This document shows, in pieces, positions 12,239 to 24,045 of a stretch of DNA of 64,000 nt. The position numbers and the translations under genes were made by a program. Each line of letters starts with the position of its first letter. The stretch's first letter is position 1. The notes under the pieces are model-generated. The model made no database searches. It had not been told where the DNA came from and saw only the letters and a list, made by a program, of their open reading frames with translations. The stretch comes from Apium graveolens (taxonomy: Eukaryota > Streptophyta > Magnoliopsida > Apiales > Apiaceae). The DNA lies in NCBI RefSeq assembly GCF_009905375.1, contig NC_133652.1, positions 117,328,676 to 117,392,675 on the forward strand. The letters run 5' to 3'.

Positions 12239-15200
12239 CACCCCTATACTAAGTCCAGAAAAAGAAATAAAGACTAAGAAACATCCGTATACCTTTACTG
12301 AAGGAGTAAGCAATCTATATGCTGATCTCATAGAATTGGCTGGTCTACGAGAGTCCTCCGGAGCTTCTTCACTCGCATCATAATCTTGGTCTCCATCATC
12401 ATCATCATCATCTTGCTGATTGTCAGCTGAAGACAAGAGTAATGGTTGAACAAGACCCTTTTCGAGCTCTTCATTCTCTGTCGAAGCTGTAGTTTTAAAC
12501 AAATCCCTTGTTCAGATAATAACTTAATAAACGAGAAGAGTGATGACGGAGGTATCAAAATATGGGATCTTAAACATATTGCAACGGAATTTTAGTATAC
12601 TTTTTAAAACACTAAACATGGTTGTATGACCATTTAGTTTAACAAAGTCATAGATTTGAATCTGCAGAACTGGCTATATATATATATATATTTACTGTGT
12701 CGCTTAAGAAAGCCTGTAGCTCACTTTAGGTACTAAATGATTCTTCAGTTTGTTCTGGAAAGATAATACATTATGCATTAAAAAATAAAATACACCAGAT
12801 AGCAAATGAAACTGTGTACTAACCAGGATTAGATTCTTGTGGCAAATCATTCTCATCGCCCGGGAGAGCAGGTTCTCTAAATGAAATCCACAACCATAGC
12901 AAATAAAACAACCATGCCACCGACATAACCCAACCAGGCAGCGTATTCTGATTGATGGTGAGCTTGTAAAATTTGGAATTAATTTGTAGTAAACCCGCAA
13001 GTGCAGGGCCACATGCCATTCCAAGAGCACTGGCACTAACAAATCCTGCTGAAGCCTGCATTCTGATTTTAAGTGGTACACAATCACTAATATAGCGACG
13101 ATTTACTGCTCTAGCAGACCCTAATCTGCAGTAAAGATGAAAGCGGGGGTAAGAGAATTAGATAAAATTGAGTTTGAGTTATTAGTTTCAAATAGGTGTG
13201 ATGAGTGCGGCAGCTGAACGCAAGCAGTGCATTTAGGTAATCACTCGAGACATATTTCTAATATAAATGAAAACATAATAAAAAGACTAGCACTCGTTTT
13301 GGGTCCTGCATAAGTTCTAGTAAGTAGCTGATCAGTTAACCTTGCTAGAGTCAGAAATCGCATCATAAATCTATTCTGTCTGGTCGAGTAACTAATAACC
13401 TAACGCAGTCGTATCTACTTTAGAAATAAGTCAGTAGATCAAATCAGACACACCTTTGTGGTACAGTCGGTGTCTAAAAGAATTAAAGATGGAATTTCAT
13501 CAGCTCTTAGTTATCATGCGAATAACATGGAAGATTATTTCTTCTCAGGCTATCTTCTAGTTATGCGCATAAAGCAAGTAATGCTACGCGGTATAGACAG
13601 TTAATTCTGCTGTGGCATTTTCTTGAGCACTGATATGAATATAAAATCTAAAAACACACACACAGAAGCATGTTTATAACAACAGCATGATCTATCACTT
13701 ATAAATAAAAGCAAAAAAAATACACCAAGCTATGTGGACCTGAGACATAAGATGTGTAATAATCAGCAAGTAGATTTAACCAACAGGATGTAATATCTCT
13801 GAATATTTAAATTATCTACCAAATAGCGACAAATCAGTACATACAACAACGCTGAACTAATCCTATGCTAAAGACTGTGATAAACATTATACAACAGAGA
13901 GCATTCTCTGTGTACCAGTCTGTAGCCAATTCTGCATGCATGCACATACTAGTGTTAGTGTATGATTGTGATTTGTGGGTGTGTGGGGGGAGAGGGGGAG
14001 GGAGAGAGCGAGAGGGGGGGCAGAGATGTCAAAGAGAGAGGGAGGGAGGGACAGAGGGAGAGGGGGGAGAGAGAGAGGGAGGGAGAGAGGGAGGGAGGAA
14101 GAGAGAGGGAGGGAGGGAGGGAGGGAGAGAGAGGGAGGGAGGGAGAGAGAGAGAGAGAGAGAGATTTACCCGCAAAATACCCGACCAAGTAAAAGAATTG
14201 CTATTGAGTTGAAGTCATAAGCAAGTGCATACATAGCATTTCCCACAAAAAGAACAATGCTACTGAACACAAGGGGTCTGAAGTACGATTTGTTAGACCA
14301 GGCACTGAAATAAACTGATGAAAAGACTTGTGCAACAGCCATTGCACCGATCACAATACCGCAGACTGTTGATGCAGCACCCAAGCTCATTGAGTAGTCA
14401 TCTGCTGTTGGAACGATAATATATGTATTGACCATGTAGAGAAATGTGTTGGCCAGGTTCAGCAGAAGAGACATAAAATGGTATCTATCATCATCAATTT
14501 GTTCTTCGGAAGGAGTAGGTAACTCCTCTTGTTGCATAATAAGTGCATGCTGACCCAAGTATTCTAGAAAATTGGTTGAATGGTTCAAACGGTCTGCTGC
14601 CACTTTTATAGAGTCAATCACAGAATCCTGCATATTAATTTCCTTGTTAGCAGGAAATACAGCCACTTGCTTCCTGTTCAGTTAAAGAAAAAAATATGGG
14701 GGAAGTGGAAAAGAACCGAAGTTCACATAGAACCTGAAGGGGAAGAGTGGGCTCATCATATATAGATAAATAGCTCCCTTGACGATCCTGCAGATCCGAA
14801 AGATTGCGAGATATGGCTCCTACAACTGCACCTAGCCCCTGCGAGTTTTACTGACTTTGAGAGTTTACTCTTACTTGTTTATTTTCAAAAAACCACAGGC
14901 CACAAATATCTTATATAGCCGTCAAAAATATAAAGAAGTAATGCAGAGAATACAATAAGAAGATGAGTGTCTGAATATACAAAGATAGCTAAATGTCTAA
15001 ACAAGTCTACTAGAAAGAACCACCAAGGAGCACAAAAATTGAGTTGATTACCACGTGCTTGAACACTTGTTGAAGCTGCGAATAAGGATGATTTGCACGA
15101 GTTTTGACATAATAATTGGTGAATTTATAGCCAAAACGTTTATCAAACTTCTTGAGGATCTTACGCAGACCAATAGCATTTATCTCTATAAAAAATAGAA

Positions 15201-16288
15201 GCTTTAAGAGATCCCTCCCCACATCCCTGTAACCTTCTCGGAGTTCACATATCTTGGATATATCTGGTTGTTCTTGAAGAGCTTCCTGCTGCTCTCCGAG
15301 TGCAGCGATCCGACTTGCAAGTAACCCTTGTTGTTCCAATAGGAAAAGTACAATCTTTTCAATCTACATTGAAATAACCAAAAAAAAATGGAATTTTTCT
15401 TATACACAATACATGCACTAACAGAAAACTATAAACAATTATAAGGTAAAGCTTAGAGATCATTTTACACTGATATTACACCCCAAGTCTGTGAATCCAA
15501 ATTTCTAATATGTTCCAAGTGTATCATTAAAAACAGACTCGTACATGGACAGAAAGCTTGAATGTACCCAATAACAAACTTTTATTTGGAGCTTTGCATA
15601 TATACAAAAATCATCATTGACCCAAAATAATACCAACTTTCGGAAAATATTAAATATCAACAAGAAATTTTTCTCCAGGCGATTTTTCTGAATGATAGTT
15701 CCACTATCTGCTAGATAAATGTTTTTGATACTTGTCTTCCTAATAAGACTTCCAATTTTGAAATTTATATGTGGGAAATTACTGAATCAGTTACAAAGAA
15801 GTTGCCATGACATGGGAGAGTAATCTTATCACTATACCTGTTCATCCAGCATTTTTGAGAAATCCTTAAGCACATGTCTGCGATCAAGTGATGCGACTTC
15901 AATCTGGCGGGCATATTGTTTGACTTTTTTCTTCATCAATTTGTAGTTGATGTAGTATCTGAAATGTACTGAATGTGTCACAGATTCAACTTAAAAATGT
16001 ATAAATACCAAGTATGTATGAGACTAAACTTAGAACCTATAGCATCACAAGTAGACAGTACATCTCCAGCCACTAGGTTTTGTTATTCTCCCAAAAAGAA
16101 CAACTATACGACCATCAAACAAAAACCTCTTTACAAAAGTATATTATTGAAAGCTTTATTTTCTTGATCCATACAAAAAATCAATGTCTCAAACAAAATG
16201 CAAGCCTCACACGGGTGAATTTACATTAAACATACCCTTGCCATTCTTGAATTTGTCTATCCTTCAACTTTTTCCCAAAAGCGACCAT
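9899..16288 (-). CDS. PHT5: SPX-MFS vacuolar phosphate transporter (PHT5/VPT family), 10 exons
   Basis: Exons on the minus strand: 16288-16236, 15958-15838, 15363-15052, 14838-14734, 14627-14170, 13125-12824, 12486-12293, 11982-11792, 10450-10317, 10137-9899. All introns are GT-AG, phases are consistent, and the total is 2,109 nt, giving 702 residues, the usual length. The SPX domain (residues 1 to about 160) starts [18 protein letters not shown] and has the basic [11 protein letters not shown] helix and FDKRFGYKF, the surface that binds inositol pyrophosphates in SPX proteins. An MFS domain follows (from about residue 235; [34 protein letters not shown], to CTYNSLY at the end). Exon 7 encodes a cytosolic loop with a run of six Asp. 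PHT5 proteins load phosphate into the vacuole. No lesion is seen. Introns 5 and 7 carry microsatellites. Confidence 0.95.
12170..12233. repeat. compound (CT)n(CA)n microsatellite in intron 7
   Basis: An uninterrupted CT tract passes directly into a CA tract. It lies inside the intron between the Asp-rich-loop exon and exon 8 of the SPX-MFS gene. On the transcribed strand it reads (TG)n(AG)n. Confidence 0.9.
13984..14164. repeat. polypurine (GGGA/GA)n tract in intron 5
   Basis: About 180 bp of almost pure purine on the plus strand, so pure pyrimidine in the transcript, made of GAGAGG, GGGA and GA units. It ends six bases before the donor splice site of exon 5 (14170/14169). Long ORFs across it are artefacts of the repeat. 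Confidence 0.9.
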
Positions 16289-17436
16289 CTCTCACTGCAT
16301 CAACAAAACCATGAAAACAATAAGGAAAATTTAATTCCTCCCAGAGCAGAGTCACCTAAAATTATGTGATAGGGAATTATACTTTAAATGAAAAGGAAAG
16401 TAGAAAATCACAGGCTGGTTCAGATTGAGAATAAAAATTCATGTGGCTCTTTTGGTTGTCAGGACAACTTTCAGCTAAGTTTTACCCCAAGAATTTTAAG
16501 TGGCAAATAAGTCGCAGCACTTTATTAATCACATCAACTAATTCTCGTAACTCTTACGAATTGACAATTCTTTTTACTCAAGAATCATTATTATCATTAT
16601 AGGGGGTATGAATTACTAACAAGAATGAAAAGTGGAAAAATGGGAACATGAATGATTCGGTATCCTACACAGGTCTGTGAGAAATGAGATTCCCATTGCC
16701 ATCAATCAAACCCAAACAATAACAATCTGATTCCCGGATAAAAGTAGCATGAATATTGTTTCAAAAAAAAGGTAGCATGAATATATGGCAACTAGTCAAT
16801 ATAATCAAGAGACAGTATATACTCTAATTTTGTAATAGAACATCAAATCTGACAAGTAGTATTATTGAAGAAAAACAGCAAAAGTGTGCTTTTTTCTACC
16901 AAATAATTAACCAATCACTGTACATAAAGACTAAAGTTTTTCCCACATTTTAGTTAATGCAAAAAATAATGAAAATTCACTTTCCACTTTTTACACAAAC
17001 ACAAAACATTCCATGACCTCAAAAGACCTCACCTTTAAACCACACACATATAGAGATAGAAATTTACTATTCTAGAACCAAAAAGTAGAACTTAAAATTA
17101 AGAACAAGTACTAATGACTTATCATTCAATACAAACAGAAAGCAAATATACCTGCAAATACTTTGTGTGTGTGTGTGTCAACTGACAATGAGCAAAAGAA
17201 GGCAATACCTTTAGTATGTGTGGTAAGTTAGATGAGCATCAACAAACAGAGAGAGTGTTCAAGCAGGTGCAGTAGCTTCAACAAGTGCAAGCTAAGAGAT
17301 TCAAGATTCAAAAATCATTATCAAGATTAATAAACAAATATTAAGATGATATGAATTGCCAAGACAGCAGGAAATGATAATTTAGAATAATATATAATAA
17401 TCAAGGGTAGAGAATCTCCGTTTGTAAATTACACCA

Positions 17437-17480
17437 CACGGAGAGAGAGAGAGAGAGTCCCCAGTTGGTAAATTACACAC

Positions 17481-17525
<45 letters not shown>
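17437..17525. repeat. (GA)n microsatellites upstream of the SPX-MFS gene
   Basis: Two GA tracts are separated by a short spacer; CACACGGAGAGAG and CACACAGGGAGAG precede them in turn, so the unit including its flank may be duplicated. Confidence 0.85.
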
Positions 17526-17529
<4 letters not shown>

Positions 17530-17735
17530 GTAAAGTTTACCCAGCAGTACTCCCCGCCTTAGATATGGCCTTTGGTCCTGATATTTGGTTTCTTATGAGG
17601 CCCTCTAATCCCGCTTTTCACACGTACAGCTACGCTGATATAGCCATTTGTATGTGTCCACAACACAAACCCATATGTTATTATTATGTGGACACTACTA
17701 GTACTAGCAAATCTAATCAACCTCGTTCTCTTCCC

Positions 17736-17743
17736 GCATATTC
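17736..17743. promoter_or_regulatory. candidate P1BS (PHR1-binding) site, GCATATTC
   Basis: It matches the palindromic consensus GNATATNC bound by PHR transcription factors in phosphate-starvation responses. It lies about 1.45 kb upstream of the SPX-MFS start codon. The match is only an 8-mer and could be by chance. Confidence 0.25.
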
Positions 17744-17918
17744 CCCGGTACAGGTAATTACTGATTTGATTAGAAAAAGTTGAATTTATTATTAAAATAT
17801 ACTATTTATTCATGTAATTGCCCTAATCATGAATTTAGGGACATTTTTATCTTATTTAAATCATTATATCTATGGGATAAGATATCTTGATACAATTAGA
17901 TTAAAGAGTGGTTTGTCT

Positions 17919-18630
17919 AATCGGATTATTCTTTTCAATGAGGGTCGGCCTCCGTTTTCACATCTAGGGTTTTAATCACCTCTTCTCTTCTCCATCTACA
18001 ATTCCCTTTCATTATTTAATCATTTTCACTCTTCACTCTTCTCTTTTATTTTATTATTTTTTCAAAATTTCGAATAAACATCTTTTATGTGTGTGATTTA
18101 ATCCTTTTTGGGTGAGATCTTTCTTGTACCTTGTTATCAAGGTTGTCCCAAATTTTTTTGGGTGTCAGTATGTTTTGTTTAAAGTATTTTTGTTTGTTGG
18201 TGTTGGTTCCGCTGGAAAGGATTTATATGATTTTTTGGCAGATCTGGATTTCTTGTATCGAAACTGAGATGGTGAATATCACAAGTGCTTACTTTTCACA
18301 ACACAAGATTGTTCATAGTTTGAGGGCATTTGTTCCTCCGGTTTTAGTTGATGTAACTAAAAATTCTGAATATTGGGCTACATGTGGCATTAATGTGATG
18401 GTATTGTGATGCTGCTATCAGGGTTGGTGTTGGGTGGATTGCTGGGAAAGTTATTATAAGTCTTTTTATTTTAAAGAATATTATTCTATTTGTTAAGCAA
18501 TCTGAAAACAAGACGACTACTTGTTTAGTTCGTTTATTTGTTTTCCAACCAGGTTGTATTATCAGTTCGGAGGTCTGTTCTGACTGTTTTTCAGTATTTT
18601 AATGAATGCATTCTATTTTGTTTGTAAAAA
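17919..18630 (+). mobile_element. retroposed sequence with target-site duplication and A tail
   Basis: The 16-bp sequence AAAGAGTGGTTTGTCT occurs at 17903-17918 and again at 18631-18646. The intervening 0.7 kb ends in GTTTGTAAAAA, with the A run merging into the 3' duplication, as expected for LINE-mediated retroposition. Its 5' part (CTAGGGTTTTAATCACC, then a TC-rich stretch) looks like a plant 5' UTR, suggesting a processed pseudogene or a 5'-truncated LINE. A 92-codon ORF at 18131-18409 shows no recognised domain. The 3' duplication abuts the next element. Confidence 0.65.
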
Positions 18631-18648
18631 AAAGAGTGGTTTGTCTGC

Positions 18649-20095
18649 TGATAAGTGGATTTTATATCCACTTGGAACGCTTTATTACAAGCTTAAATTG
18701 GTGTTTTGGACTCAAGTTGTTGGTATTTTGATGTATTTTTGTGTTATTGCATTTCATGTATCAGTTATATGAAGAAAAGAGCTTTGAAAGGAAATATGAT
18801 AAAAAGTGATCAGATTTTGGAAGCCAAGGCCATTGTCAAGTTGTAGAAAATCTTGTTAGTTTCGCGTGGGCAGTTGAATCGCCTAATTCTGACGAGTAGA
18901 ATTGAAGTTATGGCCAAAACAAGATTCATCAGAATTTTTTCCAGACAGTAGCTGAGCGGCCGCTCAGGAGAGCTGAGCGGCCGCTCAGGGCGCGGCTGGT
19001 CGCTGATTTCGCTGAAAAAGCCTTTTTGAGTGGAATTTGACGATTTTAAGGGTCCAGGTCCACTAGGGGCGTATATATACTTAAAAAAAAGGGTTTTCAT
19101 CATCCGGGAAGATTGGGATACCAAGGAGAAGACCTAGAAGCACAGAACAACTCCGAAAAAGAAGATCTTGTTTTCAACTTGTGATTCTTTGAATTAGTTG
19201 TAACTTTGAATGCTCGTTTTCGTTCTTGTTGAACCTAGATCTCATTTATTCGTACTGTGATTATTATTTAGTTTATTAAGACCTTGTTTTATACCATACT
19301 TTTATATGAACCCATGGTGACGATGAGTTCTATTATGGGCTAATTGTTATCATGGGATTCTAGCGGATTTACTTATGGATTTCAATAATTAATTTGTTTT
19401 GATATCTCGGTGTGTGGTGATTGATTGTTATCCTAGTATTGGTTGTGCTTATTCGTCTTATGTGCGTAGCTAACATATAAGATAGCGTGTTAATCTCTAT
19501 TGAAGCGATATTGAATATAGAGGTTTAGAACATGCCATGCTAGCATAGGTTCATGTATTGTATGCATGATTAGTGGGTAACTCTAGCCATTTTACTTGCC
19601 CTATGTGATCATTGTGGATAACTTGTGCTTAAACCGCTATGTTGTCAAATTCTATAGACATATAGGGTCTCAATATAATTGGCGCCTATTCAGCTTCTAT
19701 CTATTTTGTGGATGTCTGGTAAAATGGTACTCGTGCAACGAAAGTTGGCGTTTATCAGTTTCGTGTTATCTGATTAGTGTCATCACCATCACATGCTAAG
19801 GTTAAAAACAATAAGGCTATTGAATGAAGTAGTAATGAAGAATCTCATGTTTGTCATATATAGTAATTCGACCTCAATTCTCTTAGTTAATGTTATTCAA
19901 TATAATCTCGTAGTTTAATAAAAACCCAATTTGTTATTTGTCTTAGCATTGAGCGATAACCATACATTGTTGCATAGGTGCATAAATTGAACTTAACCTA
20001 AACCAGTCTCTGTGGGAACGAATCTGATTTATATCTTATACTACTTGCGAACGCGTATACTTGCGTGTATTTTAGTGCGTGTTTTCGCCCTAACA
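18649..20095 (+). repeat. 5' LTR of Athila-like element 1
   Basis: 1,447 bp, paired with 24046-25513. It contains two perfect 16-bp palindromes CTGAGCGGCCGCTCAG at 18952-18967 and 18973-18988, the only GC-rich part of the LTR. Confidence 0.92.
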
Positions 20096-20101
20096 AGTTT
20101 T

Positions 20102-20119
20102 TGGCGCCGCTGCCGGGGA
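20102..20119 (+). other. primer-binding site (tRNA-Asp type)
   Basis: TGGCGCCGCTGCCGGGGA lies six bases after the LTR end and is complementary, with one or two mismatches, to the 3' end of plant tRNA-Asp, the primer known for Athila elements. Confidence 0.8.
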
Positions 20120-20231
20120 CTAGGTGTTAATTTTTAGTTTATGTGCTTGTCATCAGTGGTCGTTAAAGTTCACTGACTCAGATTCTTTTACTTTCACGGT
20201 TTATTTGTTTGTGTTTCAGGTACTCATTACA

Positions 20232-22854
20232 ATGGGAGATCCAGCAGCATGAACGAGAGCCTTGATGGATTTTTCTCAACCCAAGATCAATGACATCCAA
20301 TCTAGCATTGTCCGGCCAGCTATCACAACTAATACCTTTGAGATCAAGCCTGACATAATTCAATGGGTGCAGAATTCAATCCAGTTTGGGGGTTCTCCAA
20401 CTGAAGATCCCAATATGTACATTAGGGATTTCATTGAGATCTGCGACACCTTCAAGTTCAACGGTGTTTCTGAAGATACTGTGAAGATGAGACTGTTCCC
20501 ATTCTCTCTGAGGGACAAGGCTAAGAGCTGGTTACACTCTCTACCAGCTGGTTCGATTACTACTTGGGAAGATCTTGCTCAAAAGTTTCTCACTAAATTA
20601 TTCCCTATGGCGAAGACAACTGCAATCAGAAACGCTATTACTCAATTTGCGCAGCAATCGGGAGAATCGCTAAGTGAAGCTTGGGAGCGCTACAAGGAGA
20701 TGCTTAGGAAGTGTCCTCATCATGGAATTCCTGATTGGATGATCATCACTTATTTTTATAATGGGTTGGGAGCACAGTCCAGACCCATGCTCGATGCAGC
20801 ATCAGGTGGAGCCTTATGGGCGAAGAGCTATAAGGAAGCTTATGATCTAATTGAACTGATGGCTGCTAATGAATATCAGTATCCAACCCAGAGATTTCCA
20901 CAGGGCAAGGTAGCAGGAGTTCTTGAAGTGTATACAACTACGGCTATCACTGCTCAACTGAAGGCGTTGTCTATGAAGATCGATTCTCTGGCTAACTATG
21001 GTGTTAAGCAGATAATTAGTGTTTGTGAGTTGTGTGCAGGTCCGCATGTGACAGAGCAATGCGTTATATCTAGTGACTCAGCTCAGTTTGTGAGCAACTT
21101 TCAGAGATCGCAACAACCAGTTCCAGATACTTATCATCCTGACAACTGGAATCATCCTAACTTCAGCTGGAGCAACAATCAGAATGCGATGCAACAGCCG
21201 TTCCAGCAGTTTGGAGCAAAACAATTCAACCCTCCTGGTTTTCAGCAATAATTTGCACCAACACAACAACTCCAACTTCAACAACAAACTCATGATGCAG
21301 GTCTATCTTCAAATGAAAATTCTGAATTGGAGGAGTTGAGGCTTATGTGCAAAAACCAGGCTCTTATATGCCAAAGCCAGGCTATTTTTATCAAGACTCT
21401 GGAGAACCAGATAGGGAAAATTGCTAATGCCTTATTAAATCGACCACCAGGAACGCTTCCTAGTGATACAGAAATAAATCCAGGCAAGAGGGAAGTTGAA
21501 GAACAGGTGAACACCATCACCTTAAGGTCTGGAAAGTTCGCAAGCCCCCAAGTTCAGCAAGACGAAGAGCCTAAAAAATCTCAAGTTTCAGAAAATGCAG
21601 TTGTGGTTGAAGAAGAAGTGTAGAAGGAAGCAGAGGTGGAACCAAGGAAGACTACTGTGGAACACACTCCTCCTGAGGGTAATACAGGGGAGAAACAGAT
21701 CTATCCTCCACCTCCTTTTCCAAAGAGGCTGTAGAAGAAAAAGATGGATAAGCAGTTTGAGAAGTTTTTGGAGGTGTTCAAGAAACTTCATATCAATATA
21801 CCTTTCACTGAAGCTCTTAAACAGATGCCTAGCTATGTGAGGTTTATGAAAGGTATTCTCTCTCGAAAAGTGAAGCTCGATGACTTGGAGACCATTGCTC
21901 TAACGGAAGAATACAGTGCTGTGCTGCAACAGAAGTTGCCTCCGAAGCTTAAAGATCCTGGAAGCTTCACTATTCCTTGCACCATCGGAAACTTGTCATT
22001 CGACAAGTGTTTATGTGATTTAGGAGCTAGCATCAATCTGATGCCCTTGTCTATCTTCAAGAAGCTTGGTCTGCCTGATCGGAAACCAACATACATGTCA
22101 TTGCAACTAGCTGACCGTTCCATCGCTTAGCCATGAGGGTATAGTGGAGGATATTTTGGTCAAGGTGGATAAACTCTTCTTCCCTGCTGACTTTGTAATT
22201 CTTGATTTCGAGGAAGATAAGAAGATTCCCATTATCTTGGGAAGACCATTCTTGGCTACACGCCGAACTATGATTGATGTGCAAAAAGGAGAGCTTTCGA
22301 TGAAGGTTTATGATCAAAAGGTCACTTTTAATGTGTTCAAGGAAATAAAGTTACCCATAGCTAAAGAGGAGTGCTTTAAAGTAGAGCAAATGCAGGTTTT
22401 GAATGCACCTCCGTGGAAGAGGAAGTTGGATTTGCCATTCGATTCTCTTGGGTTAGTAGAGCTGAAATTTTCTCAAGACCGTCTCGAGCCGTCTATTGAA
22501 GATGTTTCCATACTTGAGCTTCACCCACTACCAAACCACTTGAGTTATTCATTCTTAGGTGCACCCCATGATAAGGGGTTGGGATATATTTTTGATGATG
22601 TAAATAGTGGCTGAACGGATATTCCAATGCCTACAGAGGGTTCTTCTCATGTGCAGCAGGTAGTTGATAAGACTGGTGTTGGTGATGAGCAGTACAAGCG
22701 AGTGACTAGGCGTATGGAGGCCATCCACGACATTCACCATCATTTTGCTGAAGATTTGACACACGCTTTCGGTACTGTTGTCCGAGACACTAGTGGTGAG
22801 GTTGATTGGCAACCTGATCCTCCACCCGATGAGGGTGACTCTCCCGCTAATTAG
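20232..22854 (+). pseudogene. Athila-like gag-protease, broken, with no RT
   Basis: The frame starts at ATG 20232 (MGDPAA) but meets a TGA at 20250-20252. From 20262 it gives a clear gag (PNMYIRDFIEICDTFKFNGV, DLAQKFLTKLFP, SEAWERYKEMLRKCPHHGI), then a spacer with stops at 21249-21251, 21621-21623 and 21733-21735. The protease region follows, with FDKCLCDLGASINLMPLSIF around 21998-22057 (DLGAS active-site motif). Near 22130 the frame shifts, continuing as KVDKLFFPADFVILDFE and PIILGRPFLATRR to the linker LPNHLSYSFLG. In full-length Athila elements the reverse transcriptase would follow that linker; here a short tail with one more stop near 22612 runs to 22854. The copy cannot make gag-protease. 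Confidence 0.88.
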
Positions 22855-24045
22855 GTATGCCTGAAATCCTTATTATTACCTTCAATGAGGACATTGAAAA
22901 TTTTAAGTTTGGGGGTGATAATGTAAGGATTAGTAGTGTGTGTGTCCATATAGATTCATATAGATTCATATTACATGTTTAGTTGTAGTTCATTCATATA
23001 GTTGCATTTGCATGCATATTTGGCATGATCCCTTAAGATGAACTATGATATTTGATAAGTTGATGTTGATATGAGTGTAGTGACGACGAATAGAGGGATG
23101 TTTAAGTCCTAATGAATTGATTTGCATGCCAGAAACAAATATTTTCACAAAGTCTTATAGGGTTGCTTTTGATCTAGATCATGATCATACTTGTTTTTTG
23201 TTGAGATTTAATCACTTGGTTATATTTAGAATTTGTGATATTCTCGTAATGACGTAAAAACACTGATTTTTTTATCTGGAGAAAAACTTGGATTTTATTG
23301 CTAGTTGTTGTAAGGCTAGGCGTCAAATGGCTAGTAGTCGGCTCATATTTTTATGAGTAGTCTAGGGTTGAATGAGATGGAGCGAAACACACTCATTCAG
23401 AAATTATTGGAAAAAAAAGAAAAAAAAAAGAGAAAAAAAAGAAGAAAGAAAAAAGTATGTGTTTATGCATAATTGATCAAGAGTGAGCTCTTTAATACTC
23501 GAGTTATTAAGTTCTAGGGGACTTTGTCCCTAGTGACCTTAGGCTTTTATAGTCTGGGATCCGCTAACCTAACGCTCGCTACATGGGTATTATTGTATAA
23601 GTCTGTTGGGACCTCATTCATTACACGATCAAATAAGCATCTTTGTTATGTGTTCAATAATAGTGTGAATCCTTGTATAACTCTAGTAGAAAGGAGGTGT
23701 TGTGAGTCATAATGTGTTTATTGTCTATTCTGTTTATAAACTTTTGATTGTTTCGATGATAGATAAGTTATGGTTATTGATCTAGTATCGAGAGTATATC
23801 TGTTAAGCATTCACACACGCACGTTTCTGGTTTGTGAGTTGGTTTGTGGGATTTATTCGAGCTCTATTTAAAGTCATTGCATTCTTAGAGGCATTGGCTT
23901 ATTCATTTGGTTATGGTTATTCTGAGGGGATCGATTGCATTATCATTTAGTTGCATTCACGTAGTTGCATTCATGCATTAGGTTTGTTTTATAGTTTTGA
24001 GTCTGTTTATGCTTGAGGACAAGCATCGATTCAAGTTTGGGGGTG
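22855..24045 (+). other. non-coding 3' internal region and polypurine tract of Athila-like element 1
   Basis: No domain-bearing ORF. It contains an A-rich low-complexity stretch at about 23408-23455 and ends in the polypurine tract just before 24046. The phrase AAGTTTGGGGGTG occurs at both ends of the segment (near 22906 and 24033), a possible remnant of a second polypurine tract. Confidence 0.6.

Larger units (their letters stand above)
16289..17902 (-). promoter_or_regulatory. 5' flank of the SPX-MFS gene (5' UTR and promoter, structure unresolved)
   Basis: No protein-coding gene is seen. In the transporter's orientation this is upstream sequence. Candidate 5' UTR splice donors (GCAG/GTATAT near 17150, AAAG/GTATTG near 17210) suggest a 5' UTR intron, but this is not proven. 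(GA)n tracts lie at about 17437-17456 and 17479-17525, a common feature of plant 5' UTRs and promoters. Confidence 0.4.

Noticed and set aside
12206..12502. 98-residue ORF ending in a Cys-Val run
   Set aside because: It is exon 7 of the SPX-MFS gene read through its donor site into the intron microsatellite.
13865..14220. Overlapping ORFs on both strands rich in Gly/Arg/Glu or Ser/Leu/Pro
   Set aside because: They are translations of the polypurine repeat inside intron 5 of the SPX-MFS gene.
18131..18409. 92-residue ORF as a host gene
   Set aside because: No domain or codon pattern is recognised; it lies in a retroposed segment with an A tail.
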